From NCBI GenBank assembly GCA_030765065.1, contig CM060976.1:58202539-58266538 (forward strand): a stretch of 64,000 nucleotides of DNA, read 5' to 3'. Below, one piece after another: positions 33,605 through 45,069 of this stretch; positions within the stretch are counted from its first letter, which is position 1; each line of letters opens with the position of its first letter. The stretch comes from Deroplatys truncata (lineage: Eukaryota; Arthropoda; Insecta; Mantodea; Mantidae). A program made the translations under genes and the position numbers. The notes under the pieces are model-generated. The model did not search any database. It saw only the letters and a program-made list of their open reading frames with translations, and was not told the origin of the DNA.

Positions 33605-34629
33605 CAAAGGTTGTATTCAAAATGACCATCGGCAGCTTCAATACGCGCTTCCAGTCTGCTATGGAAAGACTGCTGCACACTTCTAGCATTTCAGCGGAAA
33701 TTTCAGAGCAGACAATAGTAATACGTCGTTTTATAACGTCTGGTGTAGTTGGTGCATCCTTGTAGACAGTGTCTTTCAGTCTTTCACATAAAAAGAAGTC
33801 TAAAGAGATCAGATCTGGTGAACGGGACGGTAAAGTTACATCCTCTTCGTCCAATCCGACGATTTGGAAACAATCCGTTAAGACAAGCTGTAGTACTTCG
33901 TGCACTATGGACTGGACAGCCATTATGTTGGTACCACAGGTTCCTCCTAGTCTGCAAAGGAACGTCTTCTAGCATCTGTGGCAGATAGTCTGTTAGGAGG
34001 CTGCGATACTTGTGCAAGTTCATTGTTCCTTCTATGAACAAAGGTCCTGTGAGCTGATGGTTCACTATCCCACATTACACGTTTAAACTCCATGGACGCT
34101 GGCATTACACCTGACAAAGCCAATGGGGATTGTCAACAGACCAATAGTGCATGACTCTGCGGTTTACTTGGCCATGATTAGTAAATGTTGCCTCATCACT
34201 AAAAAAGATACATGAAGAATCTGGAGTATCATTTCTTAATGCCCATGTACAAAAGTTAACACGATTCTCAAAATAGTTTCCATGCAGCTCTTGATGTAGA
34301 AAGTTGTGAAAGGGATGGAAGATTGCGTAGTACACTTCTCTGACTTATGCCACTTCCATGTACGATTGTGTGGGAACTAATCTGTGGATCTACTGCAACG
34401 GCAGCCAAAACATTAATTTCTGCCTCTTCTACAGACACTTGTTTGTTTCTGTTACGTTTTCTAGGCATTACAGTACCACTTTCACATAATTGGTTGATAA
34501 GTAATTGCCGAGATGGTTGACGTCTATTGGGATACGTTTCCGCATACACCGTACAGGAACGAACTGCATTCTTCCTACACTCTCCATACACCATGAGAAT
34601 GTCGGCTTTTCTGCATTAGTAAACCCCAT
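33605..34629 (-). pseudogene. Mariner-type transposase of element B, decayed
   Basis: The minus-strand start is at 34629 (MGFTNAEK). The order is YPNRRQPSRQL, VLAAVAVDPQISSHTIVHG, FHNFLHQELHGNYFENRVNF, the first catalytic Asp in FSDEATFTNHGQVN, then LTGPLFIEGTM, WYQHNGCPVHSARSTTA and SRSPDLISLDFFLC. The second catalytic Asp is replaced by Asn (QHN where element A has YHD), and the frame shifts at least three times. It cannot make active transposase. Confidence 0.87.
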
Positions 34630-34711
34630 CTTCCACTCACGACTTACTGCTTTAACTGTCACAAACTAACTGAGCAGAAAGTCGCAATGCAATCAATCAG
34701 CAGAAAACACA

Positions 34712-35002
34712 ATGCAAACAAACATAATAACATCGCACCTAGCAACTAAACAGGTTGAATGGGACAAACAATTGTCGGGTTGGAAACTTTTCAAAATACG
34801 ATTTCTTGTAAGCCACTTGCACGATAATCCTGAAAGAAAGATAATTGGCATTCTAATTTACTCTACCTTTATTCTATTAAAATCTGTTTATAGGCTAAAT
34901 CTACGAGGCCCTTACTACCAATCAATGCTGTGGAAACTGCATATCAATAGCACTTTCCATTTCCAAAGTATTTGCAGTGCAAGTTATAGGTGGTTCACAC
35001 TG
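34712..35002 (-). repeat. Right terminal inverted repeat of element B
   Basis: It is the partner of 33214-33510. It also contains the outer sequence (GGTTGAATGGGACAAACAATT, shortened) that is present at the 5' side of element A, so the full 5' region is preserved here. Confidence 0.85.
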
Positions 35003-35004
35003 TA

Positions 35005-35955
35005 TATTCCATGTTTCCATAAGAGTCCCCTGTTGCTAGGAATGTGAATGCGCTTTCCAATTTTATTTTTCTTTAAAGAGCTTCTCTCATATTTTTATCA
35101 CAGTTTTTAATATTATTTTCAGTTTTTCCAATCAAATAAGTTAGCTGTATTTCACTTAGGCTGAAAAAATTATATGCTTCTGGATCTTCTGTTTATAGTT
35201 CTTTGCAAAGAGTACTAGAGGCCCCCAATATATTACGCCGTTGTATCCAAATCCTTATCTACCTTTTCTTCTCCTCTTTCGATTCTTTAAAACTGAACAC
35301 TGTTCTTTACTATGCAAATCAGTCACAATAGCAATTACCTTGATCAAAGCTATGTAATATTTTAGTGCACGCGCTCTCTCGACACTGTTTAGAAACGAAA
35401 AATGAAACCGTCCTCTCGACCCGTGTGAATGAGCCTTTATACGTTTTTAACAGGTGCATTAAAAGTAAACTAGTGAAAAGTATAATTATATTTGTGAAAG
35501 TGTTCTTTATTTCGAGTGAAATAGTAAGGAGAGTGAAATATATTCCGCGAATCCAAATCTTTTATCCTCTTCCAACCACAAACTGAGATACACACGTAGA
35601 GATAAGCGTATTTCCACAAGAGTTAAGGACTGCTCAACCCGATCTATCCAAGCCGAGGTATGTCCCAATAACGAATCCACAAGGCGCACTGTTACACGAC
35701 GCCACGTATGTGCAAAACACCTCCGAAACCACAACCCGGTTCACTTGTAACATTTTCATTACAGAGCCACAGCAGTTTTGTAGTTTGTTGTATAAACTTC
35801 TATGATTATGATTAACATGACGTACTTTAGTCATTCTTCTACGAACTCTTCTTATAAAAGCTTATTCTTCTTTATACTTCCTATTAATTGAAAATAACTT
35901 TGATTATACATTTCGATTTAGGTAATAGGATACGCTGGGATAAAGCGACAGACAC
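35005..35955. other. Unassigned stretch
   Basis: There is no recognised gene. The sequence ends where an R copy begins. Confidence 0.4.
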
Positions 35956-35956
35956 A

Positions 35957-36877
35957 TTTTACTTTCTCTACTACGTATAGTAAGAAGGGGAAGTATTGCA
36001 TTCCACCCAAAAATTCGATACCTAGATTTCACTGGAAATATATGTTTTGAGACCCCCTGAATTAAAAAAAAAAACATTTTTGGAAACATGTCCGTGTGTG
36101 TGGCTCTGTGTGTGTGTCTGTCTGTGAACTCAGAAACGAACAGTCGGATAAGACCAAACTTGGTATTTAGGTTCAATATCTTCCCGAGATGCAACACGAA
36201 GGTTTATAAGAAAATTCCCCATCCCAGATTACCCTTTACATGGAATATTTTTCGAAAATTTTAATTTTCTCAAAAATGACTCTTAACGATTTTGACTAAA
36301 ATATCATATGTTTAAGGTATTTTCATGACAAATAAAATGTATATCTCGAATTTTCTGGGAATGTCTCCAAAAGTATTCTTCATTGTGAACGACTTTTGCA
36401 TAACTGGTAAACCATAAGAGAGACAAAATTTTATTGCAAAAAAGTGTAGATCGCGTGAAAATACACAATTTATGTCATATACATTATTTTCGAGATATTG
36501 CTTGTTATTCCCTTAAATTTTTCAATAATTTTCTGAAATGGGAATTCGTTATTCATTTTTTTGTCTTGGATATGCAAAGAGTATTAACCTGTGGCAAAGA
36601 TAATGGTGCTGGACATAGCAACTAGCTATTAAGAGATATGTCTGTGCTTATATTGCCCTTGCAAATACAAAACAAGGGGAACATAGTAGACCTTAAGCGA
36701 TAGTCATATATTTTTAGAACTGGTCGCTATGTGTAAGATGTAATTCTCTTTGCATGTCAAAAGATCGTTTCTGCAAATGTTTATCTCCATTAATATGAAA
36801 TAGATGGAGAATAAGCGTTTGTAAAAATATTTTGTACAAGTAGAGAAAGTCATGTGAGTGTAACACATCAGATTTTT
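35957..36877 (-). repeat. Repeat R, near full-length, reverse
   Basis: About 920 bp, from TTTTACTTTCTCTACTACGT to GTAGAGAAAGTCATGTGAGTG...ACACATCAGATTTTT. Inner landmarks are the GT-rich tract, AGTCGGATAAGACCAAACTT, CTTTACATGGAATATTTTTC and TTTTCTGGGAATGTC. It has no long open frame in either orientation. This is one of the best copies for building a consensus. Confidence 0.9.
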
Positions 36878-36939
36878 AAAATGCGAATCGCTATATAATG
36901 GCTTTGTATGCTGTTTGTATGAACACGAGATCAAAAAAG

Positions 36940-37745
36940 ATGATGTGCTACATTTACATAATTTTCTCTACCCTTATCGTTTATAGTGGGTATACAAACT
37001 ATTCTTACGAAAGTTATTTTTTCTATCTACTTCATTTTAATAGAGATAAACTTTTCCCGAAATACTACGTTACATGTTTCGTTACAGTACAAACGGAATA
37101 GCGATAATCAAATGGTTCAGAACAGGATGCTAAATGTTGCCCTTAAAATTGAATACTGTTTCCGTGACATCAGGGCAACATAATGTTGATAGGACTTTAC
37201 AAAGAATGACAAAGTATTTCAAACCATTAATAACGGATATCTCGGAAATGGCTGATGCTTCAAAAATGTTATTCAAAATAAATTTTTGGTAGTACGCTTT
37301 CGTATATCACTAAACGTTTACCAGTTATACAAGATTATATAAAATTCCTTCCGAATGATAAGAATTCAAAGGCTACTCCTAGAAAATTCAAGGTATACAT
37401 TTTATTTGTTACGTAAATATCTTTAATGTACGGTATTTTAATGAAAACCGTTTTTTAGAAAATCAAAAATTTCTAAAAATGTTCCATGTACAGGATAGTT
37501 TGGGATAGGGGGATTATCTTGAAAAACCCTCTGCCGCATATTTGGAAGGTATTGAACTTAAGTACTAAGTTTGATGTTTATACGTTATGCGGTTCATAGA
37601 CACACACACGGACCTTTTTTCTAAAACTTCCTTTTTGTATTCAGAGGATCTCAAAACATGTATTTCTGGTGAAACCTCAATATCGAATTTTTGGGTGGAA
37701 TGCAATATCTTTTCTACCTACAGTACGTGGTAGAGAAAGTATAAA
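36940..37745 (+). repeat. Repeat R, forward
   Basis: It begins GATGTGCTACATTTACAT then TTTTCTCTACCC, and ends TTTCTACCTACAGTACGTGG with GTAGAGAAAGT. It is separated by about 60 bp from the reverse copy to its left, forming a large imperfect palindrome. Confidence 0.9.
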
Positions 37746-37749
37746 TAGA

Positions 37750-38327
37750 AGGGTGACTTAACACTTGGAAAAGCATAATATTTGATAATTCCAACCAATG
37801 ACAAAGAATATCTCGGAAATGGTTAACACCTCAACAAATTTTATTTGGGATAAATAAAATCTACCTTCACCTCTTACGGTTTACCTATTATGCAAAAGTC
37901 ATTTAGAAAGACGAAGAGTTCACAGGTATTTTCCATAAAATTCAAGATCTCTATTTTATTTGTCATGCAAATATTTTAAACTTATTGTACTTATATTAAA
38001 ATCGCTTGAAGTATTTTCTACACACTAAAGAAAATAACGATTTTTTTCCACGTAACGGGTAGCTTGAAGTGGGTTTTTTTCTTGAAAATATTCCTGTAAT
38101 ATTTTTTAAAGACGCTGTACTTAAATAGGAAGTTTTGTCTTTAACCTTTTCCTTTTTAATTCTGATCAGACACACACGCGCGCATGAGGACATTTTTCCA
38201 AAAAATGCTTTTTTGGATTGAGGTAGTCTCAAAGCGTGTATTTCCGGTGAAATATCGGTAAGGAAGTTTTGGTTGAAATGTAATAATTCCTCTGCTTATT
38301 ATAGATAAGTATTAGAGAAAGTAAAAA
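37750..38327 (+). repeat. Repeat R, forward, left part missing
   Basis: The copy begins near TTGATAATTCCAACC and reaches the right end TTAGAGAAAGTAAAAATAC. It follows the previous forward copy directly, in tandem. Confidence 0.8.
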
Positions 38328-38329
38328 TA

Positions 38330-38825
38330 CAACACTGCGCACCGCTTTAAACAATAAAGCTTCCAATAATGCTTGTTTTCTGGATGCACCTGCTTGAGCA
38401 TTTAGAAGCACGCTTTGAGACATCGTTGGCTTCCCCATCTTTATAAGCTGGAAAATAAATAATTCACCGTAATACATTAACGATTACCTTTAGCAACTCC
38501 TAAATAATGTTTTTAAAAATGCCAAGATTTCGGATCCCACATCTGGAGACTCTCGCTTATGAACTTCCAAAATCCAATCATCATTAAACACGTCTGCAGC
38601 TGGAGGAAGTACAGTGGTACATTATATTACCGGGCCGTGTATCGCGCGTATGCGTTATCTGCGCACATCTATTATACTGGGAGATGTTTCATTCTAAAGC
38701 CCCAGGGTTACTCATGAGCGATTGTAACACATACTGTAATGAGTATCAACCTTTTTATAAGTTGCGTTAAAATGATGTCCATATACACTGAGACGTTCCT
38801 GGTATTAATTATTGTTTCATAACAG
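38330..38825. other. Unassigned stretch
   Basis: No gene or clear repeat was recognised. Confidence 0.4.
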
Positions 38826-38829
38826 AGAA

Positions 38830-40480
38830 TTTTCCGGAAACATTAACAGTGTGTAAGATCATTCCACTTTATAAGTAAGGCACAACAAACGATCCTTCCA
38901 ATTACAGGCCTATTTCTCTGGTGCCTATATTTTGAAAGTATTATGAAAAGACAGGTTTGTATATATTTTGAAAAGAATGGCTTGTTTTCAGAGAATCAGT
39001 TCGGTTTCAGGAGTGGTCATAATGCTGCTAAAGTTGTCACTAATTTAGTCAGCATTATTTTTAATGTTTTGAGGATCATTGATCTGTAAATTAATTTTAT
39101 TTATGGCCGCTCTTTAACTACTATAGTCCTTAGCATCCCATTCTGTATTGGGCGTGAAGGACTGGCAATTTTGCTGAGAGACCTCTTTATCAGGCTTGCG
39201 GTTCTTTTAGGTGTCCCAAATCTACTACACGGGACCATCGGCTTTACTTCCCTTCAGAAGGAAGCCATGCTAAGCATTTTTAGGCCCAAAAAAATCCATC
39301 GCCCTCCGCCGGGTTTGAACCCGCGACCTTGGGAACTAGAGGCTAGCACGGTACCCATTGATCTGTAGGTGCCATATTTTGTGACCTGAGTAAAGCCTTG
39401 GATTGTTTTATAAACGATCAATTGGATAAATTTGAAGGTTTCGGGATCAAGATCATACAACTGAAATTAATTAGATCGTATTCTTTAAATAGTAGATGAT
39501 GTGTGAAAATTAATTATACTTCCTCAGAATACGGGATGATTACGCATGGTGTGCTTCAGGGATCCGGACTCGGCCCAATTTTTTGTTCTTTAAATCGTGG
39601 TAAATTATCTATACGAAAACGTACCTGCTGGCTTTATAGCTAATGCCGATTAACAGCTTTCATGGTCAATAAATGTACCTATTGAACATGATTTTGAAAC
39701 AAATACTAATCATATTTTATGTACTGCAAAAACCTGGATTAATAACAATGGATTTTTCTTGAATGAAAATGAAACATAAATTATTATATTTTCTTTGAAT
39801 TATAATCAAATATACCAGAGCTGCAGGATGCTTGGCATTGTTGTGGACCATTCCTTGACCTGGGTAAATCATACTGATTTGTGTAAAAAGCTTTCTAGAG
39901 CAACATACCTTTTGCGTAGCTCAGTTAATTTACTTCCGATGGTCTATGTTAAAATGTTATATTTTGTTTATTTCCAAAGTAATGTTAAATACCGTTTGTT
40001 GTTATGGAACAATTCTCCACATATTCTTCAAGTATTGGTTATTAAAAATGGCGGTAAAATCTATGCGCAAAGCATCTAAAAAGTTAAAAATTATGATCGT
40101 GATATCGTTATACATTCTTGGAGAGTACTTTTGGTCAAGGATTTGCATAAGCACACGAAATATCATAAATATATTCTGAGAAATTCGCCTGCCTAGATGC
40201 ATATTAGAAAAGATAAGGAATAATTACGCATATATGGTCCTTAAAGTTGCCAGTAAATTTCCATTTTATATATTTCAATTGGATAGATCGTACCGAAAAC
40301 ATGTCTCTGGTTGGCTTTTGGACACACCATTTTAAAACTTAAGTTAATTTTTTCAGAGAAATTTTAGGCATGAGTTGAATTTTAGTAATTTTATTGTAAT
40401 ATTTTATCTGTACCTTGACAACCACAATTTTGTATAATGTTTATGACTATTGTTTATAGCATCCTGTCACGTGTATAAGC
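38830..40480 (+). pseudogene. LINE reverse transcriptase, decayed, with SINE insertion
   Basis: Translated pieces in shifting plus-strand frames match non-LTR reverse transcriptase: PLYK near 38865, the NYRPISL-type block degraded near 38895-38930, YFEKNGLFSENQFGFRSGHN near 38965-39020, then (after the SINE) CDLSKALDCF near 39380, THGVLQGSGLGP near 39545-39580, and the thumb region LGIVVDHSLTWVNH...CKKLSRATYLLRS near 39830-39920. The YADD motif is lost. The type is Jockey/CR1-like by motif order. It has many stops and is not functional. Confidence 0.82.
39089..39355 (-). mobile_element. tRNA-derived SINE of a second family, inside the LINE
   Basis: A 267-bp insertion with a perfect 12-bp target duplication CATTGATCTGTA (39077-39088 and 39356-39367). 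On the minus strand it starts GGTACCGTGCTAGCC and has a perfect box B (GGGTTCAAACCC, at 39311-39322). The body is about 200 bp and the end is AT-rich (AATAAAATTAATTT). It shows no similarity to the SINE at 22.5 and 29.6 kb. Confidence 0.88.
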
Positions 40481-40489
40481 TCAATTAAA

Positions 40490-41860
40490 TTATCTTCAGA
40501 TGAAATTTCCAATCCCGCGCAGTAATTCATGTTGCGTAATTTTCATAATTTGTTTTCTTATAATTTCCTTAAGTTTGTCTATGGTTGGAATTGTTCCCAG
40601 ACTTTATTGTCTAGGGTTCTCCACAAATAGAAGTAGTACACAGAAAGTTCTGGGGAACGGAGGGCTCATAATCGTTTATAAATTATCCTGTCATCAAAAA
40701 CCGTCTGATAAAGCTAGCCTTGAGCGGAAAGTTAACCGCTGATTCGCTAGTGGAAAATACCGTGGTCATTGCTGTGAAAACCAAATATGCATATGCGCGA
40801 TCTGTGGACCGGTTGTAAATCGAACGCACGGTACAAACCAGAATACAACTTACACATGTTTTGTTGCAAGCCTTTTAAACTGCCTTAGATGCAGCTTCAC
40901 AATTTATCGTGCTACTCGTTACGAGATGATGAAAATGTGGACATTGGTGTGTAAGAAAGTATTCGGGGGACAGCTGCACAAAGATAACATGTAATCTCAT
41001 GAGGTTACTCGATTAACTTCTGTTTGAAATAGCATGGCTTCAGCGTAATGTCAATTAAACCCTCTAATCTTACAAGGGTGAAACCATGTGCTTAGAAGTA
41101 AATCACAGTAATGACATTACCAAGCGATCCTTAAACTATTCACTGTTTTTCTTTATTTGCACTAAGTACAATGACTTAAATCGATTTAACTTACGGTGGA
41201 AGTATGAAAACGCATTTGCATCTCGGATGTTAAGCACTCATGGGTCGAATCAGCTTATCCACTACCTGAACCTTTTACATTAATTATTATTCAGTCGTAT
41301 CAGCACACAAATTAAAATTGAAACCCATCATGAGTGCTGAGCTTGTAATTCAGCAATCAGTTCGTCCACTACGTTTCGCTCAATAAACACAGAAAAGCAA
41401 ACTAGTTAAATGTGCCCTCCCACAATAATTATTTGTGATTGTCACGCTTTAAGCGGTCTAGAAAGGAACTAATGCTGTGATAAAATTACCTTCAGAATGG
41501 CCATCTAGAGAGGTAATTAGTTCACTAAGAGCGAGTGGCTATTGTTTGTGTTAAAGAGTTAAAAACTTCCCTTTTAGCTATCGCAAAAGAGGACTAGGGA
41601 TATTAAAATGGGCAGGATAAGGCCACAAAAAGTTTTATTTGGAGGGATAAATACTAATAAATTTTGTTTGTAGGTATACATATCTACCTATATATTGTGG
41701 CTTTGTTCAGTTTTTCAACTGTCTCCTCTCTAAGTTCTCAATGCCACTTAACTATTTTTATCTGGTTCAACTTTCACCGAGACTTCATTTAGTTCACAAT
41801 GTCACTTATCTAATATAAACTACTTCAATTTCCTGTCACTTCACTTCCTTCGAGACGTAG
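40490..41860. other. Unassigned stretch
   Basis: No gene or known repeat was recognised. Frames of 65-80 codons here show no motif. Confidence 0.4.
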
Positions 41861-41869
41861 CCTCTTATT

Positions 41870-42010
41870 TTTGACGGTACACTCGCAGGGGAGTCGAACA
41901 CACGACTTCCAAAATCTCTAGCTCCGCAATAGCACAAGCTGCACGTCACAGTAGTCGTCACAAACTCCTTCGGAGAACAGCACTTTTCGTCGCACCGGAA
42001 ACGCACTCAG
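41870..42010 (-). repeat. tRNA-like sequence, possible SINE
   Basis: On the minus strand, GTGTGTTCGACTCCCC is a box-B match and TGCTATTGCGGAGCTAGAG a weak box-A match about 35 bases upstream. No second copy was found in the window. Confidence 0.35.
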
Positions 42011-42194
42011 TCGCTCGCTCACCGATTGACTGAATGACTAACTCCTCTCGCTATGTATACGTCGGGCGAGAGCGTTGCTTATCTCTATTTACCTCTGTGT
42101 TGGCCACGCCGATCTACCGACAACGTTGGATCATAGCTGCTGCGTCATAATACACAATTTTAGGCAAAGGAATTAAGCCATATCTTAGTTATTT

Positions 42195-42227
42195 TTACTT
42201 TCTCTGCCACGTATGTACATAGTAGTA
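42195..42227 (-). repeat. Repeat R, left stub of a copy split by a LINE
   Basis: TTTTTACTTTCTCTGCCACG is the terminus of R in reverse orientation. The copy continues at 44917 after the LINE insertion. Confidence 0.8.
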
Positions 42228-44916
42228 GTAGTAGTAGTGGTGGTATTTATTAAGTATTTAGTATTACATTAATTGCATAACACAGTCGCATGGGTCATAA
42301 GACCGTACATGCTCTCTAGATAAATACCTGGTCTGTATACGTGACTTGCAGTATCAACCAGAAAACAACTATTTTTTTTTTTTTACAATCACCGCACTAT
42401 ATACATACATACATATAAAATTGAAAAAAAAAAAAAAAAACACACTGAGTCACACACTCAAACACACACACACACACACAGTCGCGCACAAGTACTCAAG
42501 CACCACATATGTTTAAAGAAAAATTACATAAACACCTTATCTCTTAGTACACGTACTTCCATTAAGTATGTGCCCAAGCTTGGCCAGTTTTGGCTGTTTA
42601 GAATCATGTCCCAGCATGCTGTCCTCCGTCTGTTGGAAGCCAAAAATACTTCCGGTAATAGTTTTTTCCTAATACCCTCCGTCTGCACGCATGCTGCCAA
42701 AATATGTGTCCAGTCTTCTTGTTCCCCGCATAATGGGCAAATCCTCCTGCCATCGTCATCAACAATCTTGCGAGCTTTCCACCCTCCCAACCTAAGCCAT
42801 GCTATTCCAGTCCTCTGTTTTATACTCAATTCCAAAATATATGTTTCCTTACCCCACCTAGTTTTTATTTCATTTTGTAGCTCCAATGTTGATCTTTGTC
42901 TACATTCAGATTCGATTTTCTGCCTGTTTATATCGCATAGTCGTCTTTTGACCTTTCTTACAGCACTGTGTGTATTTTCATTACCCCTTTGCCAGATATC
43001 ATTTAAGCCAATTTTTGATAATTCGCGTTGCAACCCCGCTGCCCACCATTTTGGATGCCCTATGTTGTTTATTTGATGACGATAACATATTGCTCTCAGA
43101 GTTGTTTGATCGCCTTTAATTATTCGCAGCCAGTACCTAACTACGTTTAGTTTAGCAAATACAGCATCTTCCCAGCATCCTACATCCCGAAGAACTCCGT
43201 AGTTTGAAGTACCCTTCCCCAACCCTAGAATGCGCTTCCAGAAATTGCATTGTATTTTATTTACATTGTCCACTCTCTCCCATCCCCACACTTCACTGCC
43301 GTATAGTAATGAGGACCTAACCATTGCTTCATACATGGTCTGTAATGTTTTTACTGGCATATCTGGTACCCGTGTCAATATCCTTAATACTTCAGAAAGT
43401 TGTCCAATCCCTTTGTGTTTTATAAACTCCATGTTCTTGTTCCATTTTCCGCCCATATCAAACCTTACTCCTAAGTAATCGAAGTGTTTAACATTTTGAA
43501 TTTCTTCCTCCCCATAGGTCCACTTTTCATGTTGGCCGTACACATATCCATTTTTAAAGGTGACTGTTTTAGTTTTAAGAATATTTACCTCCATACCCCA
43601 TTGCCTACAGTATTGTCGAAGAGCGTTTAAACCAGACTGCAAACCTTTTATCGTTTTAGAAAGAACTACAATGTCATCCGCGTACAAAAGAATTGGTATT
43701 TTTTGGTCTGCGATTGTCGGTGCATCTATGTCTTCCTCCGTCATCACGCTAACAACATCATCAATAAACAAATTAAAGAGTAACGGAGATAGTATACAAC
43801 CCTGTTTAACCCCCCTCTGCGCTATGTTACATTCTGATGTATTGTGCTGATCGGTCTTGATAACAAACTTAACTTCTTTATACATTGCCCTAAGTGCTCT
43901 AATCATTTTCCTCGAAAGTCCTTTACGTGTTAATTTCTCCCAGAGAGCACTGCGTTCTACAGTATCAAATGCCATTTTAAAATCTACAAATACAGTATAT
44001 ACCTTACCACCTTTATTTCTCAAATTGTCATCAATTATTGTTTTCAGAACAAAGACGTTGTCAATAGTCGAGAAACCTTCCCTAAATCCTGCCTGAAATT
44101 TAGAAACCCTATGATGTGTCTTGGCCCAACACTTAATTCTTTCATATAAGATTCTACTGTAGATTTTTCCAAATATAGAGAGCAGCGAGATACCCCTGTA
44201 ATTTCCTGGAATGCTGTAACTCCCTTTGCCCTTGTAAAGAGGTTGGATAATGGCGGTTTTCCATGCTTCCGGATATTCTCCGCCTTCAAATATTTTATTG
44301 AAGCTTTTTCTATAGAAATCTACCATTTTATTAACTTCTAGCGAGATCTTGAAAAACTCAGCTGACAAGCCCTCTATACCAGCTGCCTTCCCGTTTTTTA
44401 AACATTTTATTGCACGAACAACCTCTGCTGTGCTAATTTCATAATCAAGCATTTGCACAATTGGAGCCCCAGTCATCCCTTCAGCGGCCAAAGTATTTAA
44501 TTGTATTCTAAACTCCCCTCCTTCATAGACTGTTTTAAAGTGCTTTATCCATTCTCCAGCAGGGATAGTTGCCTGAATGGACCTTCGCCTTCGAATCTGT
44601 CTAATAACTTTCCACATGTCACCAATTTCCCCATTTTCGACTACTTGACGTACCTCTTCTGCCTTTGCGTCCTGCAAAGCTGTTTTGCTCTGCTTTAGGA
44701 CTTCCCTATATGACTTTCTTAGATTTGCAAAAGAAATTCTACGTTCTTCACCCCCCTCTCTTCTGTATTTGATAAGTGCAGATTCCGCTGCTTTCTTCGC
44801 TGTTTTACACTGATCGTTATACCAACTATTTGATGTTAAGCTGTTTGATGCATTACCCCTTCCTGTTAGCATGTGCGCACTTGCTTTCTGTATAATATTA
44901 GTTATGTTCTGTATAC
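42228..44916 (-). mobile_element. 5'-truncated LINE inserted into repeat R
   Basis: The 3' end (left) has a trinucleotide tail, ACTACTACTACTA on the minus strand, preceded by TGTACGGTCTTATGACCCATGC. The 5' end breaks inside the linker after the endonuclease domain. Repeat R resumes at 44917, and ATAGTAG at 42219-42225 and 44917-44923 may be the target duplication, though it merges with the tail. A related 3' end lies at 51540-52150. Confidence 0.85.
42462..42480. repeat. (CA)n tract
   Basis: A short CA-rich run lies with nearby poly-A (42427-42440) in the 3' untranslated part of the LINE. Confidence 0.8.
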
Positions 44917-44941
44917 TATAGTAGATAAGAAGGTATTGCAT
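42524..44941 (-). CDS. LINE reverse transcriptase, long open frame, N-terminally truncated
   Basis: An 805-codon frame without stops. Its ATG at 44941 and first six or seven codons come from the flanking repeat R, so the start is accidental. After a linker (SWYNDQCKTAKK) come reverse transcriptase blocks: PLYKGKG 235-240, NYRGISLL 247-254, VDFKMAFDTV with Asp320, RGVKQGCILSPLLFN 376-390, and the catalytic YADD 420-423, then thumb and C-terminal helices. A zinc site CPLC...H...C lies at 735, 738, 746 and 751. The apurinic-type endonuclease domain expected upstream is missing, so the copy should not move on its own, although reverse transcriptase could be translated if transcribed. The open frame suggests a young insertion. 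Confidence 0.88.
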   Translation of the reverse strand: MQYLLIYYSIQNITNIIQKASAHMLTGRGNASNSLTSNSWYNDQCKTAKKAAESALIKYRREGGEERRISFANLRKSYREVLKQSKTALQDAKAEEVRQVVENGEIGDMWKVIRQIRRRRSIQATIPAGEWIKHFKTVYEGGEFRIQLNTLAAEGMTGAPIVQMLDYEISTAEVVRAIKCLKNGKAAGIEGLSAEFFKISLEVNKMVDFYRKSFNKIFEGGEYPEAWKTAIIQPLYKGKGSYSIPGNYRGISLLSIFGKIYSRILYERIKCWAKTHHRVSKFQAGFREGFSTIDNVFVLKTIIDDNLRNKGGKVYTVFVDFKMAFDTVERSALWEKLTRKGLSRKMIRALRAMYKEVKFVIKTDQHNTSECNIAQRGVKQGCILSPLLFNLFIDDVVSVMTEEDIDAPTIADQKIPILLYADDIVVLSKTIKGLQSGLNALRQYCRQWGMEVNILKTKTVTFKNGYVYGQHEKWTYGEEEIQNVKHFDYLGVRFDMGGKWNKNMEFIKHKGIGQLSEVLRILTRVPDMPVKTLQTMYEAMVRSSLLYGSEVWGWERVDNVNKIQCNFWKRILGLGKGTSNYGVLRDVGCWEDAVFAKLNVVRYWLRIIKGDQTTLRAICYRHQINNIGHPKWWAAGLQRELSKIGLNDIWQRGNENTHSAVRKVKRRLCDINRQKIESECRQRSTLELQNEIKTRWGKETYILELSIKQRTGIAWLRLGGWKARKIVDDDGRRICPLCGEQEDWTHILAACVQTEGIRKKLLPEVFLASNRRRTACWDMILNSQNWPSLGTYLMEVRVLRDKVFM

Positions 44942-45033
44942 TCCACTAAAAAAATTCGATACGCAGATTTCACCGGAAAAAGGTACATGTTTTGAGGTCC
45001 CCTAATTAGAAAATAGTTTAAGAAAAATGTCCG

Positions 45034-45069
<36 letters not shown>

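Larger units (their letters stand above)
33214..35002 (-). mobile_element. Mariner-type element B with long inverted termini
   Basis: A 1,789-bp element between TA dinucleotides (33212-33213 and 35003-35004). The left end GAGTGTAAATCACCTAAAAC and the reverse complement of the right end CAGTGTGAACCACCTATAAC start terminal inverted repeats of about 290 bp. The transposase reads on the minus strand. It lies beside element A in opposite direction. Confidence 0.88.
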
